64,000 nt of DNA from Hominisplanchenecus murintestinalis (GTDB lineage Bacteria > Bacillota > Clostridia > Lachnospirales > Lachnospiraceae). The stretch covers positions 22,022 through 86,021 of the forward strand of contig SRZB01000011.1 in NCBI GenBank assembly GCA_004793585.1, in the 5' to 3' direction. Below the pieces are notes generated by a model that was not told where the DNA came from, made no database searches, and was given only the letters and a program-made list of their open reading frames with translations. Both the position numbers and the translations under genes were made by a program. Positions 36,152-45,500 of this stretch are shown here, one piece after another (position 1 is the stretch's first letter; each line of letters starts with the position of its first letter).

Positions 36152-36180
36152 TTGCATAATCCCGGCGATTGCTGTATAGT
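36152..36180 (+). promoter_or_regulatory. argGp: Promoter of argG
   Basis: TTGCAT (36152-36157), 17-base spacer, TATAGT (36175-36180). It shares the string TTGCATAAT with the divergent argC promoter. Confidence 0.75.
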
Positions 36181-36258
36181 AAGGGATAGTCAGGCATGGG
36201 AAGCTTACCAAACTGTTACATGCCAATTGAACATTTACTATATGAGGAGGAATTGTAT

Positions 36259-37488
36259 ATGAAAGAAAAAGTTATTTTAGCCTATTCCGGCGGATTGGAT
36301 ACTACTGCTATCATACCGTGGCTGAAAGAAAATTTTGATTATGAAGTTATCTGCTGCTGCATCGACTGCGGGCAGGGAAATGAATTGGACGGCCTGGAAG
36401 AGCGGGCGAAACTTTCCGGCGCTTCCAAATTATATATCGAAAATATCATCGACGAGTTCTGTGATGATTACATCATGCCATGCGTAAAAGCAGGCGCTGT
36501 ATATGAAAATAAATACCTGTTGGGAACCTCTATGGCACGTCCGGTTATCGCAAAACGCCTGGTAGAAATCGCCCGCAAAGAAGGCGCTACTGCAATCTGC
36601 CACGGCGCTACCGGAAAAGGAAACGATCAGATCCGTTTCGAACTCGGCATTAAAGCGCTGGCTCCTGATTTAAAAATCATCGCTCCCTGGCGCATGACAG
36701 ATGTATGGACGATGCAGTCCCGCGAGGATGAAATTGAATACTGCAAACAGCACGGCATTGATTTGCCTTTCTCTGCTGACTCCAGCTACAGCCGCGACCG
36801 TAACCTGTGGCATATCAGTCATGAAGGATTAGAGCTGGAAGAGCCTGGTAATGAGCCAAACTACGAGCACCTCCTTGTACTTGGTGTTTCTCCTGAAAAA
36901 GCCCCGGACGAGGGTGAATATGTCACAATGACTTTTGAAAAAGGTATTCCTACCTCCATTAACGGGAAGGCAATGAAAGTGTCTGAGATTATTACCACAC
37001 TGAACGAACTCGGCGGCAAACACGGCATCGGTATCGTAGATATCGTAGAAAACCGCGTAGTAGGCATGAAATCCCGGGGCGTTTATGAGACGCCAGGCGG
37101 AACGATTCTCATGGAAGCACACGAACAGCTTGAAGAGCTGGTGCTTGACCGTGCTACCATGGAAACAAAAAAAGATATGGGTAACAAATTTGCTCAGATT
37201 GTATACGAAGGAAAATGGTTCACACCACTGCGTGAAGCTATCCAGGCATTTGTAGACGTGACCCAGGAATACGTGACCGGAGAAGTAAAGTTTAAGCTTT
37301 ACAAAGGCAACATTATCAAAGCCGGAACCACTTCTCCGTACACTCTGTACAATGAATCCCTGGCAAGCTTTACCACCGGAGATTTATATGACCACAATGA
37401 CGCCAGCGGCTTCATTACTCTGTTTGGCCTGCCGCTGAAAGTCCGCGCCATGAAGATGGCGGAAGTCGAGGCTCAGAAAGAAAATTAA
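36259..37488 (+). CDS. argG: Argininosuccinate synthase
   Basis: 409 residues. N-terminal ATP pyrophosphatase loop [41 protein letters not shown]; all typical. It joins citrulline and aspartate with ATP. I chose the ATG at 36259 because GAGGAGG lies 8 bases upstream; the open frame extends 21 codons further without a ribosome binding site. Transcribed away from argC and followed directly by a strong terminator, so argH is not co-transcribed here. Confidence 0.96.
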   Translation: MKEKVILAYSGGLDTTAIIPWLKENFDYEVICCCIDCGQGNELDGLEERAKLSGASKLYIENIIDEFCDDYIMPCVKAGAVYENKYLLGTSMARPVIAKRLVEIARKEGATAICHGATGKGNDQIRFELGIKALAPDLKIIAPWRMTDVWTMQSREDEIEYCKQHGIDLPFSADSSYSRDRNLWHISHEGLELEEPGNEPNYEHLLVLGVSPEKAPDEGEYVTMTFEKGIPTSINGKAMKVSEIITTLNELGGKHGIGIVDIVENRVVGMKSRGVYETPGGTILMEAHEQLEELVLDRATMETKKDMGNKFAQIVYEGKWFTPLREAIQAFVDVTQEYVTGEVKFKLYKGNIIKAGTTSPYTLYNESLASFTTGDLYDHNDASGFITLFGLPLKVRAMKMAEVEAQKEN

Positions 37489-37497
37489 TGTATTTAG

Positions 37498-37535
37498 AAA
37501 AGGATGAAATCCGGCAGATTGGATTTCATCCTTTT
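37498..37535. terminator. Terminator after argG
   Basis: AAAAGGATGAAATCC (37498-37512) pairs with GGATTTCATCCTTTT (37521-37535), 15 base pairs with an 8-base loop, then TTTT. The A/T flanks on both sides let it also stop transcription from the minus-strand GH2 gene, which ends at 37656; the ~120 bases between hold only short hairpins. Confidence 0.92.
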
Positions 37536-37655
37536 TTGCATATCCTCCGCTTTTTCAAAAAACGGAGCCACTGCTCCTGCAGGCTGTCTGCCTGCCCTCG
37601 CAATAGCCCCGTTCTCATTTTTCACTTTATACAGCCATATCTTACAGCGCCATAA

Positions 37656-40600
37656 CTATTTTACTTTTATCTTCTTTCCTGCGCCTGCTTTTTTCAGCTT
37701 CTTAAGCAATTTTACTTTATCCTTTTTGCTCATCTTTTTAGCTCTTACTACCAGCTTCGCAGATGTTTTCTTGAATGCGCCGCTCTTGATATTCTTCAGC
37801 GCTTTGCCCTTGAGCTGAACGCTCTTCAAATTCTTACAGCCCATAAATGCCTGTTTTCCGATGGTAGTAACATTATTACCTAAAACTACTTTTTTGAGCT
37901 TAGTGTTTCCGCTCATCACTTTGTCTCCGACCTGAACAACTTTAAATGTCACTTTATTCAGTTTAACGCTTGCCGGGACATTCAAGCTCGATGCTTTCTT
38001 ATTATTTACTGATACAAGAGCCGCAGTTTTTTTCTTTGCATCAAGTACCTTGTAACGTCCTGCCCCTGCTTTAATCACATCACCTGGCTTTGGCGCCGGG
38101 GTTGGATTCGGTGTTGGGTTTGGTGTCGGGTTCGGTGTTGGGTTTGGTGTCGGGTTTGGTGCCGTCCCTTTTTTCACCAGCTCGTTTTGTGCTTTTATCA
38201 AGTCAGCCAAATACCCTTTAAGCTCATCTGCCGTTGCATTATTCAGGTTTTTCTCCAATGCCGCGATTGCACTTTGCAGTTTCGCATAACTTTCCGGCGT
38301 ATACAAACTGCCATCCACACTTTTCGCTGCCGTCAATTTCTGGGATGCATCCGCTTTCTCGGCTGCTGAAGCTGTGCGCAGTAATGTATATGTCTTCGTT
38401 GTCTTGCCATCTTCAGAACAGGTAATAATCATCATAACATCATCAGAGGGCGACAATATCGTTACAGCTGCGTTTTCAGGGTTTTTCACTTTGATATCTG
38501 CCAGGGAATCTACCCGATAAGTCAATACATCCGGAGCAAATCCTGCAATCTCTGCGCCTCCTACCGTAATACCGCTCAAATCAGCCGAGGTGTTCTCTTT
38601 ATAGGAAACCGTTGTCTCTATAATCTCAACTTCTGTCAGGCCGGTCCATTTGCCCGTATCACGTCCCAAAGAAATCCTTATGGCAATCGGATTTATTGCC
38701 TCTTTTAACTGGAAACTGTGACCGTTTTCTACCTTTCCGGGTTCTGACGGCAGTTCTTCCGGTTCTTCATGTTCAATAGGAACAAAATCACTGCCATTCA
38801 GTGAATATTCGAAAGCAACACTGGTCGGGAACTGATAAGTAGCAACATCCTCATAATAGTAATACAAATTAACCTGATCCACCAAATGCGCAGTATCCCA
38901 TGCCATAGTTATAGTAGCCGCACCTGCGTTATTTCTTTCGGGCCAATTTGACCAACGTTCACTCTGCCCATTTGTAGGTGCATATTTAACTCCATTTGTT
39001 ATTGCCGCCAGAGTATCACCCGTCGCATTTGACTGCAAGTCGCTGGCATCCGGTGCAATATTCTGCCTTGTTCCATATACAGGCTCCGCCACACGAATCC
39101 TTGCTGTAACCGGGTAGGTCTTACCAAGTATACTAACACTTCCTGCAATTTCTACAATTTTTCCAATTTCAGAAAAATCTGCTGCGCTGATACCGGATGT
39201 ATTCCAGGTAACCTGCGCTTCCTCAAAAGCAGCCCCATCTGCATAATAGGTCATAAGTGTTGGCGGAAGCGTTGGCATTACGCCCTTCGGAGTGATTCCT
39301 GAATAATTCTTAGCTCCCTTAATCTCTCCATATACATGCACTGTCATAGACACTGCAATTTCCTGCCCATCATTTGATATAGAGCCGTTCACTTTAAATA
39401 ATCCTGTCTTTTGCAGATTCGCTTTGTCATAAGAATCCCATTCGATACTTAAATCCTTATTTGTTCCGTCTGCTAACGTAGCAGCTACCGTAACCGGTAA
39501 GGTAATAGAAGCAGTTCCTACACGTGCATAACAATGTTTTGACATCTGGTAGCTTACAATTCTATTTTCCGCCTGTCCCTCCGGCAATTTTGTATTTACC
39601 TCGACTGCGGCTCCGGTTAAACCTGATGAAGAAATATTTACTGTAAACCCGCCTGCCTTCGTTGTAGATCGTACGATTACCAACGCTTTACCCGCATATG
39701 CTTTAATATGCGCAGAAGTTTTGCTGGTAAGGACGGAAGCCTGCTGATACTTATCTACCGTTGCCTGATCCCCATTGTCCACGCCCATGATTTCTCCATT
39801 GCCTTCCAGTTCAAAAACAATGTCATTTTCTGCGGCAGTATCCAAAGTCCCTGCGGCATCCTGCACATCTACAGAAATATATGTCAGGCTCCTGCCGTCA
39901 GCTGCAATCTCTTCCTTGTCGCATTTTATTCCCAGCTTACTTGCCGTACCTGGTGTAAGCACCTCTCTATTTCCCTGACAGGTATCTGTAATTTCCTTTC
40001 CGGTCTCGTCGAAAGCTTTTGCTGATATAGTTCCAGCCTCATATTCCACATCAAAAACCGAATATAGCGGGCTATACATTTCACTATATAAATCACTGCC
40101 GCCGCTGAGAGAGCTTGCATTGTCACTTGTCACGGCTGTACACAATGTACTTCCTGTCGCCGTATAAGTATAATAAGCATGCCCTGCCTCTGTCGTATTC
40201 ACGCTGCGGGTTGCCGTTCCTATTTCTGTCCCATTGCGATACAGTTTTACCGTCGGCGCATTACTGTAAACTGCAACCGGTGTCTTGCCCGAAGTAGTAT
40301 TCAACATATTATCGCCATCCCATGCAGTAACCAGATGCAGTGTATTCGCATCCTTATTCCACTGGCTGCGATAAAGATAATAATTATCCTTCGGAAAACC
40401 TGATGTCTCTACGATTCCAAAATAACTGCTGTTCGGCTTTGCGCCGCGTCCGCCGTCTCCTGTTCCTGTTCCGTTCCAGGGAGTCGGCTCACCTATATAG
40501 TCAAAACCTGTCCATACACATTCCCCTGCAAGCCAATCCCTGGTATAAACATTATAAATAGATTCATGTGCTGTTTTCCCCCAGCCTACCCTGGAAGTAT

Positions 40601-42335
40601 CATAAGAAGTCAAATGATATTTCCCGTCTATATTAGCCTGGGTCCGAAAACCGGAATATATACCGCGGCTGTTCACCGCAGACGCAGTCTCACTATATAG
40701 CATAACCGGGTATGTATTGTGCAGGTTATCTATTTCACCAATGCTTCCATAATTGAATCCGACAACGCCTCCCGCATCATAAATATTTCTCCCAACCTGC
40801 CCGGTCACGCCTCCAGTGCTTCTTCCGTTATCGCCAAAAGTCACAGGATGTTCTGTATCAGCCTCCTGCGTCCAACGAATCAAATCTGCGCTGATTTCGC
40901 CGTAATCTGACGTATCTCCTGACGCGCCTTCTGTAATCTCATTTCCCAGAGACCAGAGAATAACGGAAGCATCATTTTTATCACGGTTAACTGTGGCTTT
41001 CAACACAAATTCAGCCCATGTCATAGAACTGTCTCCACCAATAATTTGATTCTCTTCCTGAAGGTTCACTTTAAAATGCGTAGAGAAATCATTTGTATTG
41101 CCATTCTTCGGCCGGGACCATCCGTCAAACATTTCCTCAATTGTCAACAATCCAATCTCATTACAAATGTCCACAAAAATTTCTGCCCCCGGATTATGCG
41201 TGATACGGATAGTATTAACCCCCATATCCTTCATAATCGTAAGCTGGCGGTATATAGCGTCCCGGTATGCCGCCGCTCCTAATGCCCCCTGGTCATGATG
41301 CATGCAGACACCATTAATCTTTACATTTTCTCCATTCAGTTTAAATCCTGTATTTGCCACAAACTCATACCATTTAAAACCGAATTCTGTTTCATAGGTA
41401 TCTACAACTTTTCCGTTCTCCAGGATTTCCGTCTTTACATAATATAGATTCGGCGTATCCAGCGACCACAGCTTTGGCGACCCAACCTGCTGTGTCGTGC
41501 TCACTGTTTCCGTTTTGCCGGCGGCTACATCTGCCTCTGCTGATGCCGACGCAACTGCCTCTGTGCCGCCTTTTTCATATACCGTATTGCGCACGGTAAC
41601 ATTTGCAGCAGCCGTACTGTCATTCTGAACATCTACGGCAATATTCACGGTACCGTCCGTTCCATTGCTGTCCTTCAGGTTCGGCGTCTTAACGTATGTT
41701 CCATTTAACGCTACATGTACCGGTTCCGTCACAATCATGGTCACATCACGATAAATACCGCTTCCTGAATACCAGCGGCTGGAAGGAATATTGTTCACCG
41801 CCTCTACGGCAATGATGTTTTCTGTAGAGCCATCACATGTCACATAATCCGTAATATCAAACGCGAAAGCTGTATAACCATAGTGATGCTCGCCCAGCTT
41901 TGTCCCATTAACATAAACAGACGCATGTGAATATACGCCGTCAAAATTTAACACAAGCCTTTTTCCATCGCATTCTTTCGGCATAATAAAGTTTTTACGG
42001 TACCACCCGGTCCCACCCGGAAGAAACCCGCTCTCTGCCTCTCCTCTTGAAGTAAACTCTTGCGAGATACTGAAATCATGAGGCAAATCTATGCTTTCCC
42101 AATCTGCATCATTAAACTCGGGCTTATAAGCCTCAGAAGATCTTCCTAATGAAAATTTCCATCCATCATTAAACAGCGTAGAACGCTCTTGCCCATAATT
42201 GTTGACCTGTATCGTTTGTTCCTCTGTAAAAGTAACACTTTCCTCTGCCGCCTTAGCCATCCCTGCCGGCAGCATCGGCACGCACAATGCCGCTGAAAGC
42301 ACGATTGCCAACAATTTGTTTAAACGTTGTTTCAT
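37656..42335 (-). CDS. Giant secreted GH2 glycosidase (beta-galactosidase-like), paralog A
   Basis: 1559 residues. Signal peptide (MKQRLNKLLAIVLSAALCVP, cleavage near AKA-AE). GH2 jelly-roll with NDGWKFSLG, DLPHDFSI, WYRKNF and SRWYSGSGIYRDV; an Ig-like domain; TIM barrel with acid/base Glu466 in WSLGNEI and nucleophile Glu549 in YSETAS. Then a DUF4982-like domain, Ig-like (invasin/Big) domains, a discoidin-like region (~1090-1250), a FIVAR-like helical segment (YTPESYAKLQSAIAALEKN), a proline-rich linker, and C-terminal BspA-like LRR_5 repeats ending KKIKVK. It probably removes beta-linked galactose or similar sugars from host or plant glycans outside the cell. No LPXTG. AAGGAGG precedes the ATG. 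Exact substrate unknown. Confidence 0.9.
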   Translation of the reverse strand: MKQRLNKLLAIVLSAALCVPMLPAGMAKAAEESVTFTEEQTIQVNNYGQERSTLFNDGWKFSLGRSSEAYKPEFNDADWESIDLPHDFSISQEFTSRGEAESGFLPGGTGWYRKNFIMPKECDGKRLVLNFDGVYSHASVYVNGTKLGEHHYGYTAFAFDITDYVTCDGSTENIIAVEAVNNIPSSRWYSGSGIYRDVTMIVTEPVHVALNGTYVKTPNLKDSNGTDGTVNIAVDVQNDSTAAANVTVRNTVYEKGGTEAVASASAEADVAAGKTETVSTTQQVGSPKLWSLDTPNLYYVKTEILENGKVVDTYETEFGFKWYEFVANTGFKLNGENVKINGVCMHHDQGALGAAAYRDAIYRQLTIMKDMGVNTIRITHNPGAEIFVDICNEIGLLTIEEMFDGWSRPKNGNTNDFSTHFKVNLQEENQIIGGDSSMTWAEFVLKATVNRDKNDASVILWSLGNEITEGASGDTSDYGEISADLIRWTQEADTEHPVTFGDNGRSTGGVTGQVGRNIYDAGGVVGFNYGSIGEIDNLHNTYPVMLYSETASAVNSRGIYSGFRTQANIDGKYHLTSYDTSRVGWGKTAHESIYNVYTRDWLAGECVWTGFDYIGEPTPWNGTGTGDGGRGAKPNSSYFGIVETSGFPKDNYYLYRSQWNKDANTLHLVTAWDGDNMLNTTSGKTPVAVYSNAPTVKLYRNGTEIGTATRSVNTTEAGHAYYTYTATGSTLCTAVTSDNASSLSGGSDLYSEMYSPLYSVFDVEYEAGTISAKAFDETGKEITDTCQGNREVLTPGTASKLGIKCDKEEIAADGRSLTYISVDVQDAAGTLDTAAENDIVFELEGNGEIMGVDNGDQATVDKYQQASVLTSKTSAHIKAYAGKALVIVRSTTKAGGFTVNISSSGLTGAAVEVNTKLPEGQAENRIVSYQMSKHCYARVGTASITLPVTVAATLADGTNKDLSIEWDSYDKANLQKTGLFKVNGSISNDGQEIAVSMTVHVYGEIKGAKNYSGITPKGVMPTLPPTLMTYYADGAAFEEAQVTWNTSGISAADFSEIGKIVEIAGSVSILGKTYPVTARIRVAEPVYGTRQNIAPDASDLQSNATGDTLAAITNGVKYAPTNGQSERWSNWPERNNAGAATITMAWDTAHLVDQVNLYYYYEDVATYQFPTSVAFEYSLNGSDFVPIEHEEPEELPSEPGKVENGHSFQLKEAINPIAIRISLGRDTGKWTGLTEVEIIETTVSYKENTSADLSGITVGGAEIAGFAPDVLTYRVDSLADIKVKNPENAAVTILSPSDDVMMIITCSEDGKTTKTYTLLRTASAAEKADASQKLTAAKSVDGSLYTPESYAKLQSAIAALEKNLNNATADELKGYLADLIKAQNELVKKGTAPNPTPNPTPNPTPNPTPNPTPAPKPGDVIKAGAGRYKVLDAKKKTAALVSVNNKKASSLNVPASVKLNKVTFKVVQVGDKVMSGNTKLKKVVLGNNVTTIGKQAFMGCKNLKSVQLKGKALKNIKSGAFKKTSAKLVVRAKKMSKKDKVKLLKKLKKAGAGKKIKVK
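38100..38163 (-). repeat. 12-bp tandem repeat encoding the (PNPT)n linker of GH2 paralog A
   Basis: Five to six copies of a 12-base unit (alternating two codon variants) encode APNPTPNPTPNPTPNP-type sequence between the FIVAR-like helices and the BspA-like module. The alternating variants suggest growth by duplication of a 24-base double unit. Length variation between strains would be expected. Confidence 0.8.
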
Positions 42336-42448
42336 AAAAAACCTCCTTTTTCTTCTCTCTGTGTACTATCCACAAAGTCCTATTTGAATTTTAACATTTT
42401 TTATACAATTTTTCTACACCTAAATGTCATTTTTTTATATAAATTTAA

Positions 42449-42477
42449 CGGCAGCCCGGTCTAATGCCGGACTGCCG
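42449..42477 (-). terminator. Hairpin between the two GH2 genes
   Basis: CGGCAGCCCGG (42449-42459) pairs with CCGGACTGCCG (42467-42477) with one mismatch, downstream of GH2 paralog B on the minus strand. The downstream side is T/A-rich (TTAAATTTATAT) and not a clean T-run, so termination may be partial and allow some read-through into paralog A. Confidence 0.65.
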
Positions 42478-42505
42478 CATACTTTTTATACAATTTTTAC
42501 AAGGC

Positions 42506-45500
42506 TCAGCGTACTTTCACTTTTTTACTCATGCCTGCTTTCACCAGTTTCTTTTTAAAGTTCTTATTTTTCTTCAATTTCTTCGGTACTTTAACCGTTA
42601 TCTTCTTTGCCGTGCCTGTAAAAGCTTTCTTTCCAATCTTTTTAACAGCCGTTCCCTGGAACTTGACACTGCCCAGTTTTTTACACCCTGTAAAAGCGCC
42701 CGCGCCAATTGACTTCACTTTCTTGCCAATTACCACCGATTTCAGTTTCTTACAACCGGCAAACGCATTCTTCCCTACAGATACCACATTGTTTCCAATG
42801 CTGACGGAAGTAAGTTTTCCCGCCCCTTTTAACGCATTGGCTCCAATGGATACAATTGTATATGTTTTGCCGCTCAGCACAACGGTGCCAACTACGTATT
42901 TCCCGCTCTTCTTCGCGTCGGCTTTGACTAATTCCGCCGTCTTCTTCACAGGATCCAAAACTTTATATTTCATCGCGCCGACTGTTACAATCTGATTCTT
43001 TTTCAGCTCCGTATCCTGTGCGCCTGTCGGCGGTTTCTGATTCCCCGGCTCTGTAGACGGTTCAGTTCCCGAATCTACAGGCGGTTTTGTACCTGGATTT
43101 GTGGACGGCTCCGTTGATGGTTCTGTAGACGGCTCTGTATCTGGTTCTTTATCCGATACTTTCTCAAGCTTTGCATATGCATCGTTTAATGCATCCAGAT
43201 TATCTTTCAGGCGTGATTCTGACGTCTTGTCAATCGCCGCCTCCATATCTTCTATCAGCTTCTGGAAGGCCGCATAGCTTTCCGGCGTATAGCGAGTACT
43301 GTCAATATTTTTATACTCCGTCAGCTTACTCTGGAGCGCATCTTTACTTGCAGCTGTCGGCAGGTTTGTCAGCTTCATTGTATATGTTTTTGTAACTTTC
43401 CCATCCTCTGAAATAACTACCGCTTTTAAGATGTCTGCCGATATCTGGAGGAATGTTACCGATGCGTTCTCAGGATTATCAAATTCAATCTCTTCCGGGA
43501 ATCCTGCATATACTTCATATGTCTTTGACTCGTCATCAAAATCTGTCTCTTTTCCGCATGCGGTCACACCGCTCAGTTCTGCCGACGTATTCGGCCGATA
43601 CGCATAAGTAGTGCTTATTACTTCCACTTCATTCAGGCCGATAAACGTTCCTTCATTATATTTAAATTTGATACGGATTGCCACCGGATTAATGTTTTCT
43701 GTCAGCTCATAGCTAAATCCCTGTGTAAATCCCCGGGGATTTTCTGCCGCAGATAACGTTATCTCTTCTCGCTCTTTGTGTTCAATCTTCTGCCAGTCCG
43801 CGCTAATCGTACCATTATCCGCATCCCACTCGGAACCTAATGCATATTCAAATTCAACGCTGGCAGGCAGAGCCGAACCTGCTGAATTTTCATCTTTGAA
43901 GAAAAACAGGTTAATTTTATTGGTAGTGACTGCAGTTGCCCAGTCCATGCTGATGGTAACTTCATCCACATGTTCCCCGGCATCATATTTCCCCCAAGTT
44001 GTCCAGCGTGAACTGCTCTCCCCTGTATCTGCTCTGTTCCCGTCCACAATGGAACTCAGTTCGTCAGAGTAAGGACCGTTATCTGCCAAATGCAGTTTTC
44101 CTGTAGCGACATTCTTCTCAGAATCCACCGTTCCCTCAGCCACACGTACAGACGCTTTTGTATTATAAACAGTCCCCCTTACATCCACCGTACCATTAAT
44201 TGTAATAACATCCCCGATATTCATGAAAGAATCTTCTGTGATCCCACTCATATCCCACTGCGTTGGATATTCTTCAAAAGCGTTTCCTTCTTCATCGTAA
44301 ATCATCGCCATCGTTGGAAGCACTGGAACTGCTCCCGGCCGTGTGCACAGCGAAAAGTTCCTCACACCACTGACCTCTCCGTAAACATGCACCGTCAAAA
44401 ACAGGCTTATTGTCTGCCCGCCATCCCGAACAGACCCGTTAACCGGGAAAACTCCCGTCTCTCCAAGTTTTGCCTTGTCAAAATCTTCCCATGTAATTGT
44501 CAGGGTTTTTGTACTGCCATCCGTGTAGGAAGCTTCTACAGTGCCCGGAAGGGTGATATCTGAAATACCTTTCGGCGCATAGCAATGTTTTACCATCCTA
44601 TAACTTTCAACCATATTTTCTGCAGCGCCTCCCGCTTCCTCTTCAACGGTATTTACCGTAACAGAAGCATTTTGAAGTCCGGAAGAAGACGCTGTCAGCG
44701 TAAAGCTCCCTGCGGTTTTTGTAGAACGTACGATAACCAGAGCTTTACCCGCATAAGCCTTAATTTTTGCGGATGTAGGACCGGTAAGCACCGAAGCCTG
44801 CTGATATTTATCTGCCGTTGCCTGGTCGCCATTATCCACACCTACGATTTCACCATTTCCGGTTAAAGAAAAACTGATTTCATTAGAGGCTGCCGTATCC
44901 GGAACGCCATTTGCATCTGTCACATCCACCGCAATATGCACAAGGCTGCTTCCGTCAGCCGCAATCTCGTCCTTCTTCTCCGTTACCTGCAGCTTAGCCG
45001 CTGTTCCCGGTGTGGAGACAGACGCATTTCCTGCTACCTGTGTAATCTCCGTAGTGCCATCCTGCTCAAAAGCTTTCGCAGAAATCGTACCGCTCGCATA
45101 CTCTACATTAAAAATCGCAAACAGGCTTTCTGATCCGGATGTCTGAACTGCTGTACATGCCGATGTATTGCTGCTCACAGATTGATACGTATAGTACTTA
45201 TACCCCGCCGCCGTCTGTATTTCCGTCTGGGTAGCCGTCCCAATCAAAGTACCGTTGCGGTACAGCTTTACCACTGGCGCATTGCTGTAAACCCACACCG
45301 GCGTCTTGTTCCCGCTGCTGTACATAATATTGTCCGCATCCCATGCCGTGACTAAATGAAGCGTCGTATCTTTCTGGTTCCACTGGCTCCGGTAGAGATA
45401 ATAAGAATCTTTTGGAAACCCGGTCGTTTCCACGATACCGAAATAGCTGCTGTTCGGGACGCATCCCCTTCCGCCGTCTCCTGGGTTCGTCCCATTCCAG

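Noticed and set aside
38100..38163. 12-bp tandem array as a possible CRISPR or regulatory satellite
   Set aside because: It is in frame inside the glycosidase gene and encodes a Pro/Thr linker; no spacer structure exists.
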